Shown: positions 50,661 to 60,171 of the stretch, in pieces
How the letters are laid out: every line of letters starts with the position of its first letter
Position numbering within the stretch: position 1 is the stretch's first letter
From: Marinobacter salexigens
Lineage (GTDB): Bacteria; Pseudomonadota; Gammaproteobacteria; Pseudomonadales; Oleiphilaceae
NCBI RefSeq assembly: GCF_002806945.1
Contig: NZ_NIHC01000011.1
Span: forward strand, 1-60,171
Reading direction: 5' to 3'
DNA length: 60,171 bases
Notes under the pieces: generated by a model
Told to the model about the DNA's origin: nothing
Seen by the model: the letters and a program-made list of their open reading frames with translations, nothing else
Databases searched by the model: none
Made by a program: the position numbers and the translations under genes

Positions 50661-50698
50661 CTAGCTCTGCAATTTGTCATCCAAAAAGCCATGGGTGA

Positions 50699-51067
50699 CT
50701 AATCAATCAGGTGAGCCAACTCCCTCTCGAGAAGAACCTGATCCCCTAGATTTAATTCAACAAGACGCCTTAGGTGCGTTGCGCTCTCCAGGTCTATGTA
50801 CTGGCATTTGAAGCCAAGCCTGTGGGCCTCAATGTGCTTCAGCTCAACCGCCATAACAATGCCCACTTTCTCCCCATCAAGATGAATAACCACCTCGCAA
50901 GGTTGATCCAAGGGTACATTCCACTCTTTCGGCCGCTTCACCAGAACGCCTTTCATGGATATATCCAACACCTCTGTCGTCCATAGGTTTTCAAGGACAT
51001 GGAGTTCGCACGGGGCATCAAAGCTTATGCGCTGGAACATCCGTTTTTCAGGTGCTTTGGCGGGCAA
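50699..51067 (-). CDS. mapZ: PilZ-domain cyclic-di-GMP receptor, MapZ-like
   Basis: Small PilZ protein that should bind cyclic di-GMP. The RxxxR site is Arg9-Arg13 (EKRMFQRISFD) and the second motif is D35-x-S37-xx-G40 (LDISMKGVLV). The C-terminal stretch HLRRLVELNLGD, then LLERELA, matches P. aeruginosa PA4608 (MapZ) as I remember it; MapZ controls the chemotaxis methyltransferase CheR1, and its gene also neighbours radA. No ATG exists before the RxxxR motif except inside it. The TTG at 51067, with AAAGGA eight bases upstream, gives 122 residues and is chosen. The frame is open further upstream into the MFS gene. A different PilZ role is possible. Confidence 0.8.
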   Translation of the reverse strand: MPAKAPEKRMFQRISFDAPCELHVLENLWTTEVLDISMKGVLVKRPKEWNVPLDQPCEVVIHLDGEKVGIVMAVELKHIEAHRLGFKCQYIDLESATHLRRLVELNLGDQVLLERELAHLID

Positions 51068-51170
51068 TGGGGCATTCCTTTTATTGTCGGGATATTTGAT
51101 AAGACTATAGACGGAACAGTGTCTGGCTTCCAGGCAGCGATAACTTACCAAACCAAAGCGCGAGCAGAGC

Positions 51171-52451
51171 TTAACAATCTGCCCCGTTTTCCTCGTGGCA
51201 TCGTGGGTCGAGGTCTGTTGCCATGGGAGCGGCATCGGGAAGAGGAACGAATTTTTCCTTTTGTTCTGTGGGGGCTGCCGGTCTCTTGTAGACACGCATT
51301 AACACATACATTGCGTAAATCAGGCCCACAGCCGACTCAAATATGAAGAAGCTGAAGGGACCGGAAACAGCCATGAGCACGGCTGCAAGCATTGGCCCGA
51401 GTGTTGCGCCTATGGAGTGAAACAGGAGCAGGCGCCCGGATGCTGCAACGTAGTATCTGCGCTCCAGGCGGTCAAAGGTTTCTGCTACGCAGAGCGGGTA
51501 GATGCTGCTCATTACTCCGCCAAAAAACAGAGCCAGCACCAAGAGCGTGGCAAATGGGATTCCTGCAGCCATCAGGCTAAGCAGTATTACCCAGGAACTA
51601 CCGACCAGAATGAGCGCAATCGCCATGACGAGTCGTCGGTCAAGTCTGTCTGCTATTGCACCTATGGGTAACTGGAAGACCAGCCCGCCCAGTACGACCA
51701 CGCTCATGAACATGGCGGATTCAGCCACGCTCAGGCCGATCCTTCGGGCGAAAACCACTGCAAGGGCGTAAAAGGAGCCAATCATGACCCCGGATACCAC
51801 CGCACCAATTATGCCAACCGGCGATGCCCTGTATAGAGTTTTCAGGCTCAGTGCACGGCTTTCGCCAAGATTCGGCTCGCCCAAGCGGGTCATTGCTACA
51901 GGTATCAGCGACATAACGATCAGCGCGGCCGCCAGCATGAAAAGATCGGGGGCTTCGGGGTCAGAGAGGTTGACCAGCGTTTGCCCGGCGGCGATCGCCA
52001 GGTAATAGGTGAGCATGTAAAAACCGAGAACACGGCCTCGGGTTTCGTTACTGCTTTTGGTGTTCAGCCAGCTTTCTATGGTGGCCGTTAAGCCGGCAAT
52101 GCAGAAGCCGTTAATAATTCGGAGGGCGACCCATGCGGTTGGATGGGTAAAGGCAGTGTAGGCCAAGGTTACCGCAGCAGTTAAAGCGGCAAAGGCAGCA
52201 AATGCGCGGATGTGGCCGATACGGAGGATTATCCGCTTTCCGCGTACCCCCCCTAGCCCGAGACCAAAGTAATAGGCCGCCATGATCACCCCGGTCAACG
52301 CTATCGGGTAGCCTGCCGCTTCCATTCGGAGCGGCAGAACAACGCCGAGCAGGCTGTTGCCGGCAATCAAAGCGGCCGTACCACCCAATAGGGATCGTAC
52401 CGAAGCGAGAATATCGCTTACGCTTCGTACCATTATCCGGTAGTCACCCAT
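51171..52451 (-). CDS. MFS transporter (YcaD-like)
   Basis: A 426-residue membrane protein with 12 hydrophobic segments in two groups of six. It has the MFS loop 2-3 pattern (YYFGLGLGGVRGKRIILRIGHIRAF) in modified form and a YcaD-like overall layout (LPLRMEAAGYPIALTGVIMAAYY near the start, given in part). Substrate unknown. It starts 15 bases after the hemE stop and may be co-transcribed with it. Alternative start: Met7 at 52433. The C-terminal 35 residues are cytoplasmic and charged. Confidence 0.82.
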   Translation of the reverse strand: MGDYRIMVRSVSDILASVRSLLGGTAALIAGNSLLGVVLPLRMEAAGYPIALTGVIMAAYYFGLGLGGVRGKRIILRIGHIRAFAAFAALTAAVTLAYTAFTHPTAWVALRIINGFCIAGLTATIESWLNTKSSNETRGRVLGFYMLTYYLAIAAGQTLVNLSDPEAPDLFMLAAALIVMSLIPVAMTRLGEPNLGESRALSLKTLYRASPVGIIGAVVSGVMIGSFYALAVVFARRIGLSVAESAMFMSVVVLGGLVFQLPIGAIADRLDRRLVMAIALILVGSSWVILLSLMAAGIPFATLLVLALFFGGVMSSIYPLCVAETFDRLERRYYVAASGRLLLFHSIGATLGPMLAAVLMAVSGPFSFFIFESAVGLIYAMYVLMRVYKRPAAPTEQKEKFVPLPDAAPMATDLDPRCHEENGADC

Positions 52452-52466
52452 TGGCTCAGCTCTTTG

Positions 52467-53531
52467 TTAGCTGTGGTATTCTGGGCTTAATTCAACAACA
52501 GCTTCAATAAAGGCCTTGGCGTTCTCGGGTTTCACTTCGGGCGTGATACCGTGCCCGAGGTTGAAGATATGGCCAGGGCCGGAACCATAGCGGCGCAGGA
52601 TGTCACCCACCTCCTCGCGGATCCGTGCCGGTGGCGCGTATAGCATCGTGGGGTCCATGTTGCCTTGCAAGGCCACACGGTCGCCTATACGAGCACGGGC
52701 ATCGCCGATATCCGTGGTCCAATCCAGGCCAACAGCGTCGGCTCCTGTATCTGCAATAGACTCCAGCCACTGACCACCATTTTTGGTGAACAGAATCACT
52801 GGAACGCGACGACCATCGTTCTCACGGATCAGGTTATCCACAATCTTCTGCATGTAGTTCAGCGAGAACTCTTTGTAGGCCCATGTGCTCAGCAGTCCGC
52901 CCCAGGTATCGAATATCTGGACAGCTTGGGCACCAGCTTTAATCTGGCCATTGAGATACTCAATGATGATATCGGCAAGCATGTCCAGCAGGCGGTGCAT
53001 AACCTCAGGCTCGCTGTACATCAGCTTTTTGGCTTCGCGGAAATCCTTGGAGGAACCACCTTCAACCATATAAGTTGCCAGTGTCCAAGGGCTTCCGGAG
53101 AAGCCAATCAATGGAACGCGGCCATTGAGCGCGCCACGGATAGTAGACACCGCGTTCATTACATAGTCGAGATCGGTTTCTGCCTTGATAGCTGGCAGAG
53201 CCTCGAAATCTGCTTTAGAGCGGATCGGGTGCTTGAACTTGGGGCCTTCACCTGTTTCAAAATACAGACCCAGTCCCAGAGCATCAGGGATGGTAAGAAT
53301 ATCGGAAAACAGAATTGCCGCATCCAGCGGGAAACGCTCAAGAGGCTGCAGAGTTACTTCACAGGCCAGAGGCGTGTTCTTGCACAAGCTGAGGAAATCG
53401 CCAGCTTTCTCCCGGGTAGCGCGATACTCGGGCAAATAACGGCCGGCCTGGCGCATCATCCATACCGGGGTACGATCAACAGGCTGGCGCATCAGGGCGC
53501 GCAGAAAGCGGTCATTCTTCAACTCGGTCAT
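52467..53531 (-). CDS. hemE: Uroporphyrinogen decarboxylase
   Basis: Removes four carboxyl groups from uroporphyrinogen III to give coproporphyrinogen III in haem synthesis. The 354-residue protein has the family start [20 protein letters not shown], where the two arginines bind substrate carboxylates, and [14 protein letters not shown] with the catalytic Asp. NLGHGI lies near the C-terminus. It follows gltD, beyond a terminator at 53603-53639. A TATCAT box at 53581-53586 on the minus strand may be its own -10 element. The gltB-gltD-hemE order is the same as in Pseudomonas. Confidence 0.96.
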   Translation of the reverse strand: MTELKNDRFLRALMRQPVDRTPVWMMRQAGRYLPEYRATREKAGDFLSLCKNTPLACEVTLQPLERFPLDAAILFSDILTIPDALGLGLYFETGEGPKFKHPIRSKADFEALPAIKAETDLDYVMNAVSTIRGALNGRVPLIGFSGSPWTLATYMVEGGSSKDFREAKKLMYSEPEVMHRLLDMLADIIIEYLNGQIKAGAQAVQIFDTWGGLLSTWAYKEFSLNYMQKIVDNLIRENDGRRVPVILFTKNGGQWLESIADTGADAVGLDWTTDIGDARARIGDRVALQGNMDPTMLYAPPARIREEVGDILRRYGSGPGHIFNLGHGITPEVKPENAKAFIEAVVELSPEYHS

Positions 53532-53602
53532 AGGGATCCCAATGTCATGTCTTTAAGAGAGTCTTGATGGAACGGAAACAATGATACCCCGTTTTTCATA
53601 AT

Positions 53603-53639
53603 AAAAAAGGCCGGCTTACCCCTAGTAAACCGGCCTTTT
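53603..53639 (-). terminator. Terminator after gltD
   Basis: Minus strand stem AAAAGGCCGGTTTAC / GTAAGCCGGCCTTTT with one mismatch, a short loop, and a following T run. It lies 22 bases past the gltD stop. Confidence 0.9.
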
Positions 53640-53660
53640 GGAGCAAAAACGAGGCTAATT

Positions 53661-55097
<1,437 letters not shown>

Positions 55098-55154
55098 TCA
55101 ATTTCGACTAGGGCTGCACCTGCTGGCAGCCCAGAACCCTTACACATAACCGGC

Positions 55155-58100
55155 CTATTCAGGACGTGCACGAGTACTTGCCAGCAAGCTACGCAAACTC
55201 GCAGCCTTGGGTTTCACCAGCCAGAAACGGCCGATGTAGTGGTCGAAATCTTCAAGAATATGCTCGGCCCAAACACTGCCGGTCTCCGATATGTGCTCAC
55301 GAATCACGCTGCGCAGATGGTTGCGGTAGGCTTCCATGTCTTCACGGGAGATACGCTGGATTTCCACCAATTCGTGGTTGTATTTGTCTACAAACGTATT
55401 GTCCATATCCAACACATAGGCGAATCCGCCCGTCATACCGGCACCAAAGTTGGGGCCTGTAGAACCCAGCACAGTGACCAGCCCGCCGGTCATATATTCA
55501 CAACAGTGATCGCCCGCGCCTTCAACAACTGCGTGGGCGCCGGAGTTGCGCACAGCAAACCGCTCACCAGCCGTACCAGCGGCAAACAGCTTGCCGCCGG
55601 TGGCGCCGTAGAGGCAGGTGTTACCGATTATCGCGGTTTTCTGTGATTCAAACACACTGCCACGGGGTGGTTTGACGACCAGCTTGCCGCCAGTCATGCC
55701 TTTGCCGACATAATCGTTCGCGTCACCCTCAAGAATCAGGTTAAGCCCGCCAACGTTCCAGACACCAAAACTCTGGCCCGCCGTACCCACCAACCCCAAG
55801 GTAATCGGAGCATCGGCCATTCCCTGATTACCGTGTTTTGCAGCAATCTCACCGGAAAGTCGCGCGCCAATCGAACGGTCGCAGTTGGTTACGCGGTAAT
55901 TCCAGGCACCACCGGTTTTGCCTTCAATGGCTGGGGCAATGGCTTTCAGCATTTCTTCCGCCAGCAAGCCCTGATCGAACGGCACATTGCGTTCGACCTG
56001 ACAGGTTTGTGGTTTGTCCGCAGGAATGTGGTCGTTAGACAGCAACCGTGTGAGGTCGAGCTGTTTCTGGCGCTCGGTTTGGCCCGGCAAGCGTACGAGA
56101 AGATCCGTTCGCCCAACAAGTTCTTCCAGCGTGCTCACGCCCAACCTGGCCATCCACTCACGGGTTTCTTCCGCAACAAAACGGAAGAAGTTCATGGCCA
56201 TTTCCACCGTGCCTTTGAAGTGCTCTTCCCGGAGATGTTCGTTCTGGGTTGCAACACCGGTTGCGCAGTTGTTCAGGTGGCATATGCGCAGGTATTTGCA
56301 GCCCAAGGCCACCATCGGAGTGGTACCAAAACCAAAGCTTTCTGCACCAAGAATGGCGGCTTTCACTACATCCAGGCCGGTTTTTATACCGCCATCGGTT
56401 TGTAGCCGAATCTTTCCGCGCAAGTCGTTGGCCCGCAGTGCTTGCTGGGTTTCTGTCAACCCGAGCTCCCAGGGCGAACCGGCGTAGCGTATGGAGGCCA
56501 AAGGGCTTGCCGCCGTGCCCCCGTCGTAGCCAGAGACGGTAATCAGGTCGGCATAGGCCTTAGCCACGCCAGCGGCAATGGTGCCAACGCCGGGCTCAGA
56601 AACCAGCTTTACCGAAACCAGAGCTTGCGGATTGACCTGTTTGAGATCGAAGATCAACTGCGCCAAATCCTCGATGGAGTAGATGTCGTGGTGTGGCGGT
56701 GGCGAAATCAGGGTAACACCTGGTACCGAGTAGCGCAGACGCGCAATCAACTGATTCACCTTGCCACCGGGTAGCTGGCCTCCCTCACCTGGCTTGGCAC
56801 CCTGGGCAACCTTGATCTGCATAACATCGGCACTACGCAGATATTCTGCGGTGACGCCAAAGCGGCCAGAGGCCACCTGCTTGATCTTGGAACGTTTTTC
56901 GGTGCCATAACGAACGGGATCCTCACCGCCTTCGCCGGAATTGGAACGCCCGCCCAAGGTATTCATCGCGACTGCCAAGGCTTCATGAGCCTCTGGCGAC
57001 AGAGCGCCAAGGGACATGGCTGCAGAGTCAAACCGGGGGAATATCTTCTCAACCGGCTCAACCTCGGACAGCCCAATGGCGTCGATCCCTTCATGGAAGC
57101 CGAGCAAATCCCTGATGGTCGCGACTGGGCGCTCATTAACCAGTGCCGCATATTCTTTGTAATGCCCATAGCTACCGCTGGTCACTGCCTCTTGCAGCTT
57201 GGTGACCACGTCCGGGTTAAAGGCATGGTATTCCTGACCATGTATGTATTTCACCAAACCGCCCGGGGTTATTGGCTTACGGGGTTTCCACGCTGTCGCG
57301 GCCAACTGCTCCTGATCTTGCTGCAAATCGAAGAAGCTAGCGCCCTGGATGCGACACGGAACACCTTTGAAACACAAATCAGCAACGTCGTCCGCCAGAC
57401 CAACAGCTTCGAAAAGCTGTGCACCCCGGTACGACGCAATGGTGGAAATGCCCATTTTGGACATAATCTTCAAAAGGCCTTTATTGATGCCCTTGCGATA
57501 ATTGTTCTTCGCTTCGATAGGATCCATCAGCAACTCGCCAGTACGGATCAAGTCGTTGAGCACCTGGTAGGCAAGGTAGGGATAAACCGCTGTCGCGCCA
57601 AAACCGAGCAGCACAGCAAAGTGGTGAGGGTCGCGCGCCCAGCCCGTTTCCACAATTATATTGGAGTCGCAGCGTAAGCCTTGGGCCACAAGGTGATGGT
57701 GAACAGCCCCGGTGGCCATCAGTGAACTGATGGGCAGCTCGCCTTGCTTGAGGTTCTTGTCTGAGAGAATCAGGAGCACTTTGCCATCACGAACGGCTTG
57801 CGCGGCTTCTGCACACACTCGCCGGATAGCCTCCTCAAGACCCAGCTCCGGCGCATAGCTTAACGGGATGATTATTTCGGCAAACCCCGGGCGCGTGGTG
57901 CCTTCCAAACGGAGAAACTTTGCTGGTGACAAAATAGGGCTAGTCAAGATAACCCGATCGGCGTGTTCGGCAGTTTCATCAAATACATTGCGCTCCGCCC
58001 CCAAACAGGTCTCCAGAGACATCACTATTGCTTCGCGCAGTGGATCAATCGGAGGATTGGTTACCTGGGCAAACTTTTGGCGAAAATAGTCTCCCACATG

Positions 58101-59603
58101 CCGAACCTTACTGGACAATACCGCCATGGGCGTGTCGTCCCCCATGGAGCCAACAGCTTCCTGGGCATTTTCAGCGAGTGGGCGGAGGATTTGGTCACGC
58201 TCCTCATAAGACACCATGAACATTTTCTGGTGCACCAGAAGATCATCCGCATCCATCAACCGGAACTCCGGTGTGTCCTGATTGAGCGTTGCCTCCACTC
58301 GCAATGCATTTTCTCGCAACCATCGCCTGTAGGGCTGAGCCGTCTTGAGACGCTGATCGATATCCCGGGTGTGCAACACTTCACCGGTTTCTGTATCAAT
58401 CACCAGCATTTGCCCTGGTCCTACCCGGCCCTTGGCGACTACGTCCTCTGGCCGGTAACCGTAGGTACCAATCTCTGAAGCCAAGGTGATGAAATCATCT
58501 TTGGTAACCACCCAGCGGGCTGGTCGCAAACCGTTTCGATCCAGCATGCACATGGCGTATCGCCCATCCGACATAACCAGTCCGGCAGGCCCGTCCCAAG
58601 GCTCCATGTGCATGGAGTTGTATTCATAGAACGCCCGCAGTTCGGAATCCATGGTATCGACATTCTGCCAGGCCGGCGGAATCATCATACGCGCGGCCCG
58701 GAACAGATCCACGCCACCCGCCAACAGAATTTCCAGCATATTGTCCATGCTTGAGGAGTCAGAACCCGCGAGATTCACAAGCGGTTGCAGGGTTTTTAGA
58801 TCTGGCAGATCCGGCGAATTAAACTTGGCGGCCCGGGCAATAGCCCAGTTACGGTTGCCGTCGATGGTGTTGATTTCGCCGTTATGAGCCAGATACCGGA
58901 ACGGCTGAGCTAAAGGCCAGCGGGGCATGGTGTTGGTGGAGAACCGCTGGTGAAAGACGCATATGGCAGTAGTGAAGTCAGGGTCGTCCAGATCCTTATA
59001 GAAATTCGCCAGATCCGCCGGCATCATCAGGCCTTTGTAGGCAAGAGTACGGTGGGACAAGCTGCAAACGTAGAACTCTGAATCATCCACCATATCCCTC
59101 TCGGCATGGCGGCGCCCGATAAACAGGCTGATAGCAAACTCTTTTTCGGTCTTGGCCCCCGGGGTTACAAACAGCTGTTCAATACGCGGCATGCAGTCGA
59201 GAGCCATTGGCCCCAGGCAACTGTCATCAACCGGCACTTCACGCCAACCCATAACCTCAAGACCTTGGTCAATCAGGCATTTTTCCAGAGCGGAGCGACC
59301 TTTGGCAGCCTTACCTGAATCTTGGCTCAGGAACACTTGGCCCACAGCAAACAAGCCATCGGGTTCCTGGCCAAACGCAGCTTTGGCCGCTTTTTTCAGG
59401 AAGACTCCAGGGCTTTGAATCAGCAGGCCGCAACCATCACCGGTTTTACCGTCTGCCGCGATACCACCTCGATGGGTCATGCACGTGAGTGATTCGATCG
59501 CCGTTTGCAGCAGCCGATGGCTGGCCTCGCCTTTCATGTGGGCGATGAGTCCAAACCCGCAGTTATCTTTGAATTCGTCGGGGTGATAGAGACCTGGTTT
59601 CAT
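55155..59603 (-). CDS. gltB: Glutamate synthase (NADPH), large subunit
   Basis: Makes two glutamates from glutamine and 2-oxoglutarate (GOGAT), the main route of ammonium assimilation. The 1482-residue protein starts with a 14-residue propeptide; Cys15 (CGFGLIA) is the amidotransferase nucleophile exposed by cleavage. Class II amidotransferase domain (15-about 430), central domain, FMN-binding synthase domain with the [3Fe-4S] cysteines in [12 protein letters not shown] near residue 1110, and a C-terminal beta-helix with repeated GxxGG motifs. The leader carries a promoter at 59697-59725 and an NtrC-like site at 59646-59662. Confidence 0.97.
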   Translation of the reverse strand: MKPGLYHPDEFKDNCGFGLIAHMKGEASHRLLQTAIESLTCMTHRGGIAADGKTGDGCGLLIQSPGVFLKKAAKAAFGQEPDGLFAVGQVFLSQDSGKAAKGRSALEKCLIDQGLEVMGWREVPVDDSCLGPMALDCMPRIEQLFVTPGAKTEKEFAISLFIGRRHAERDMVDDSEFYVCSLSHRTLAYKGLMMPADLANFYKDLDDPDFTTAICVFHQRFSTNTMPRWPLAQPFRYLAHNGEINTIDGNRNWAIARAAKFNSPDLPDLKTLQPLVNLAGSDSSSMDNMLEILLAGGVDLFRAARMMIPPAWQNVDTMDSELRAFYEYNSMHMEPWDGPAGLVMSDGRYAMCMLDRNGLRPARWVVTKDDFITLASEIGTYGYRPEDVVAKGRVGPGQMLVIDTETGEVLHTRDIDQRLKTAQPYRRWLRENALRVEATLNQDTPEFRLMDADDLLVHQKMFMVSYEERDQILRPLAENAQEAVGSMGDDTPMAVLSSKVRHVGDYFRQKFAQVTNPPIDPLREAIVMSLETCLGAERNVFDETAEHADRVILTSPILSPAKFLRLEGTTRPGFAEIIIPLSYAPELGLEEAIRRVCAEAAQAVRDGKVLLILSDKNLKQGELPISSLMATGAVHHHLVAQGLRCDSNIIVETGWARDPHHFAVLLGFGATAVYPYLAYQVLNDLIRTGELLMDPIEAKNNYRKGINKGLLKIMSKMGISTIASYRGAQLFEAVGLADDVADLCFKGVPCRIQGASFFDLQQDQEQLAATAWKPRKPITPGGLVKYIHGQEYHAFNPDVVTKLQEAVTSGSYGHYKEYAALVNERPVATIRDLLGFHEGIDAIGLSEVEPVEKIFPRFDSAAMSLGALSPEAHEALAVAMNTLGGRSNSGEGGEDPVRYGTEKRSKIKQVASGRFGVTAEYLRSADVMQIKVAQGAKPGEGGQLPGGKVNQLIARLRYSVPGVTLISPPPHHDIYSIEDLAQLIFDLKQVNPQALVSVKLVSEPGVGTIAAGVAKAYADLITVSGYDGGTAASPLASIRYAGSPWELGLTETQQALRANDLRGKIRLQTDGGIKTGLDVVKAAILGAESFGFGTTPMVALGCKYLRICHLNNCATGVATQNEHLREEHFKGTVEMAMNFFRFVAEETREWMARLGVSTLEELVGRTDLLVRLPGQTERQKQLDLTRLLSNDHIPADKPQTCQVERNVPFDQGLLAEEMLKAIAPAIEGKTGGAWNYRVTNCDRSIGARLSGEIAAKHGNQGMADAPITLGLVGTAGQSFGVWNVGGLNLILEGDANDYVGKGMTGGKLVVKPPRGSVFESQKTAIIGNTCLYGATGGKLFAAGTAGERFAVRNSGAHAVVEGAGDHCCEYMTGGLVTVLGSTGPNFGAGMTGGFAYVLDMDNTFVDKYNHELVEIQRISREDMEAYRNHLRSVIREHISETGSVWAEHILEDFDHYIGRFWLVKPKAASLRSLLASTRARPE

Positions 59604-59645
59604 AAGCGCCCTCTTGCATATAAATGCACTTTAATCAGCGACTTA

Positions 59646-59662
59646 TGCACCAAAACAGTGCA
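59646..59662 (-). promoter_or_regulatory. NtrC-type binding site in the gltB leader
   Basis: The minus strand reads TGCACTGTTTTGGTGCA, a near-perfect match to the NtrC consensus TGCACC-N5-GGTGCA, with one mismatch and the right 5-base centre. It lies between the probable gltB promoter and the start codon, where a bound protein would more likely block than activate transcription. A weaker partial repeat, GTGCATTTATATGCA, lies near 59616-59630. Confidence 0.65.
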
Positions 59663-59696
59663 CAAAAATCGCCGACGTTAAAAAAATCGGGCAGCG

Positions 59697-59725
59697 ATTC
59701 TACACACGTATAAATGCGTACTCAA
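59697..59725 (-). promoter_or_regulatory. Probable gltB promoter
   Basis: Minus strand -35 TTGAGT (59720-59725), 17-base spacer and -10 TAGAAT (59697-59702). It gives a leader of about 85 bases. Confidence 0.65.
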
Positions 59726-59814
59726 GAAGAATTGACATTTTTTATTTGGAGTGGTTCCGCGGCCTATGATCTTTTTTGATGCGAAACAGGGGGTTGTTGC
59801 ATGTTTACAGCAGC

Positions 59815-60171
<357 letters not shown>

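Noticed and set aside
50517..50700. Insertion sequence or tRNA remnant after radA
   Set aside because: No transposase fragment, no target duplication and no cloverleaf was seen; the inverted arms enclose only 54 bases.

Overview
The window is a stretch of core chromosome from a gammaproteobacterium of the Marinobacter type. The evidence is the protein sequences, which sit close to Pseudomonas but are not identical to them, a wax ester synthase gene, and a gene order made of blocks known from Pseudomonas aeruginosa PAO1. Base composition is moderate and even. It is lower in the minor pilin cluster, above all at the 5' end of pilY1. I see no phage, transposase, integron, CRISPR array or tRNA gene.

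Layout. 1-101 is the 5' end of a 16S rRNA gene read leftwards, behind a leader with boxA and two tandem promoters (to about 430). Then come pssA, ilvC, ilvH and ilvI (leftward) with a long structured ilvI leader, a DUF4124 protein (rightward), clpB with a sigma-32 type promoter, pgeF, rluD, bamD and nadE. At 12.9-23.1 kb lies a type IV pilus block: pilS, pilR and fimT rightward, facing fimU-pilV-pilW-pilX-pilY1-pilE leftward. At 23.2-30.7 kb is the conserved leftward run ispH-fkpB-lspA-ileS-ribF-murJ, then rpsT, proB, obg, rpmA, rplU and ispB. At 35.7-40.5 kb are accessory genes: a glutathionyl-hydroquinone reductase with a divergent LysR regulator, a wax ester synthase/DGAT, a DUF2057 lipoprotein and a small DUF6316 protein. 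At 40.5-47.2 kb is the leftward nrdR-ribD-ribBX-ribH-nusB-thiL-pgpA cluster headed by glyA. ettA-radA follow rightward, then a double-hairpin inverted repeat, a MapZ-type PilZ protein, an MFS transporter, hemE, and gltD-gltB with an NtrC-like site in the leader. The right edge cuts a DamX-like SPOR gene inside a hexanucleotide repeat.

How the genes work together. The ilv genes make branched-chain amino acids. gltBD assimilates ammonium. The rib cluster makes riboflavin, which RibF converts to FMN and FAD. IspH and IspB feed isoprenoid and quinone synthesis. LspA and BamD serve lipoproteins and the outer membrane; MurJ and DamX serve the cell wall and division. PilSR, the minor pilins and PilY1 build and prime type IV pili. 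FimT carries a GRxR motif that suggests DNA uptake.

Limits. Everything here comes from reading the sequence and from memory of protein families; no alignment or database search was run. I did not find a convincing undescribed system. The most useful leads are the FimT GRPR motif, the gltB NtrC site, the element after radA, the ilvI leader, and the missing ribE.
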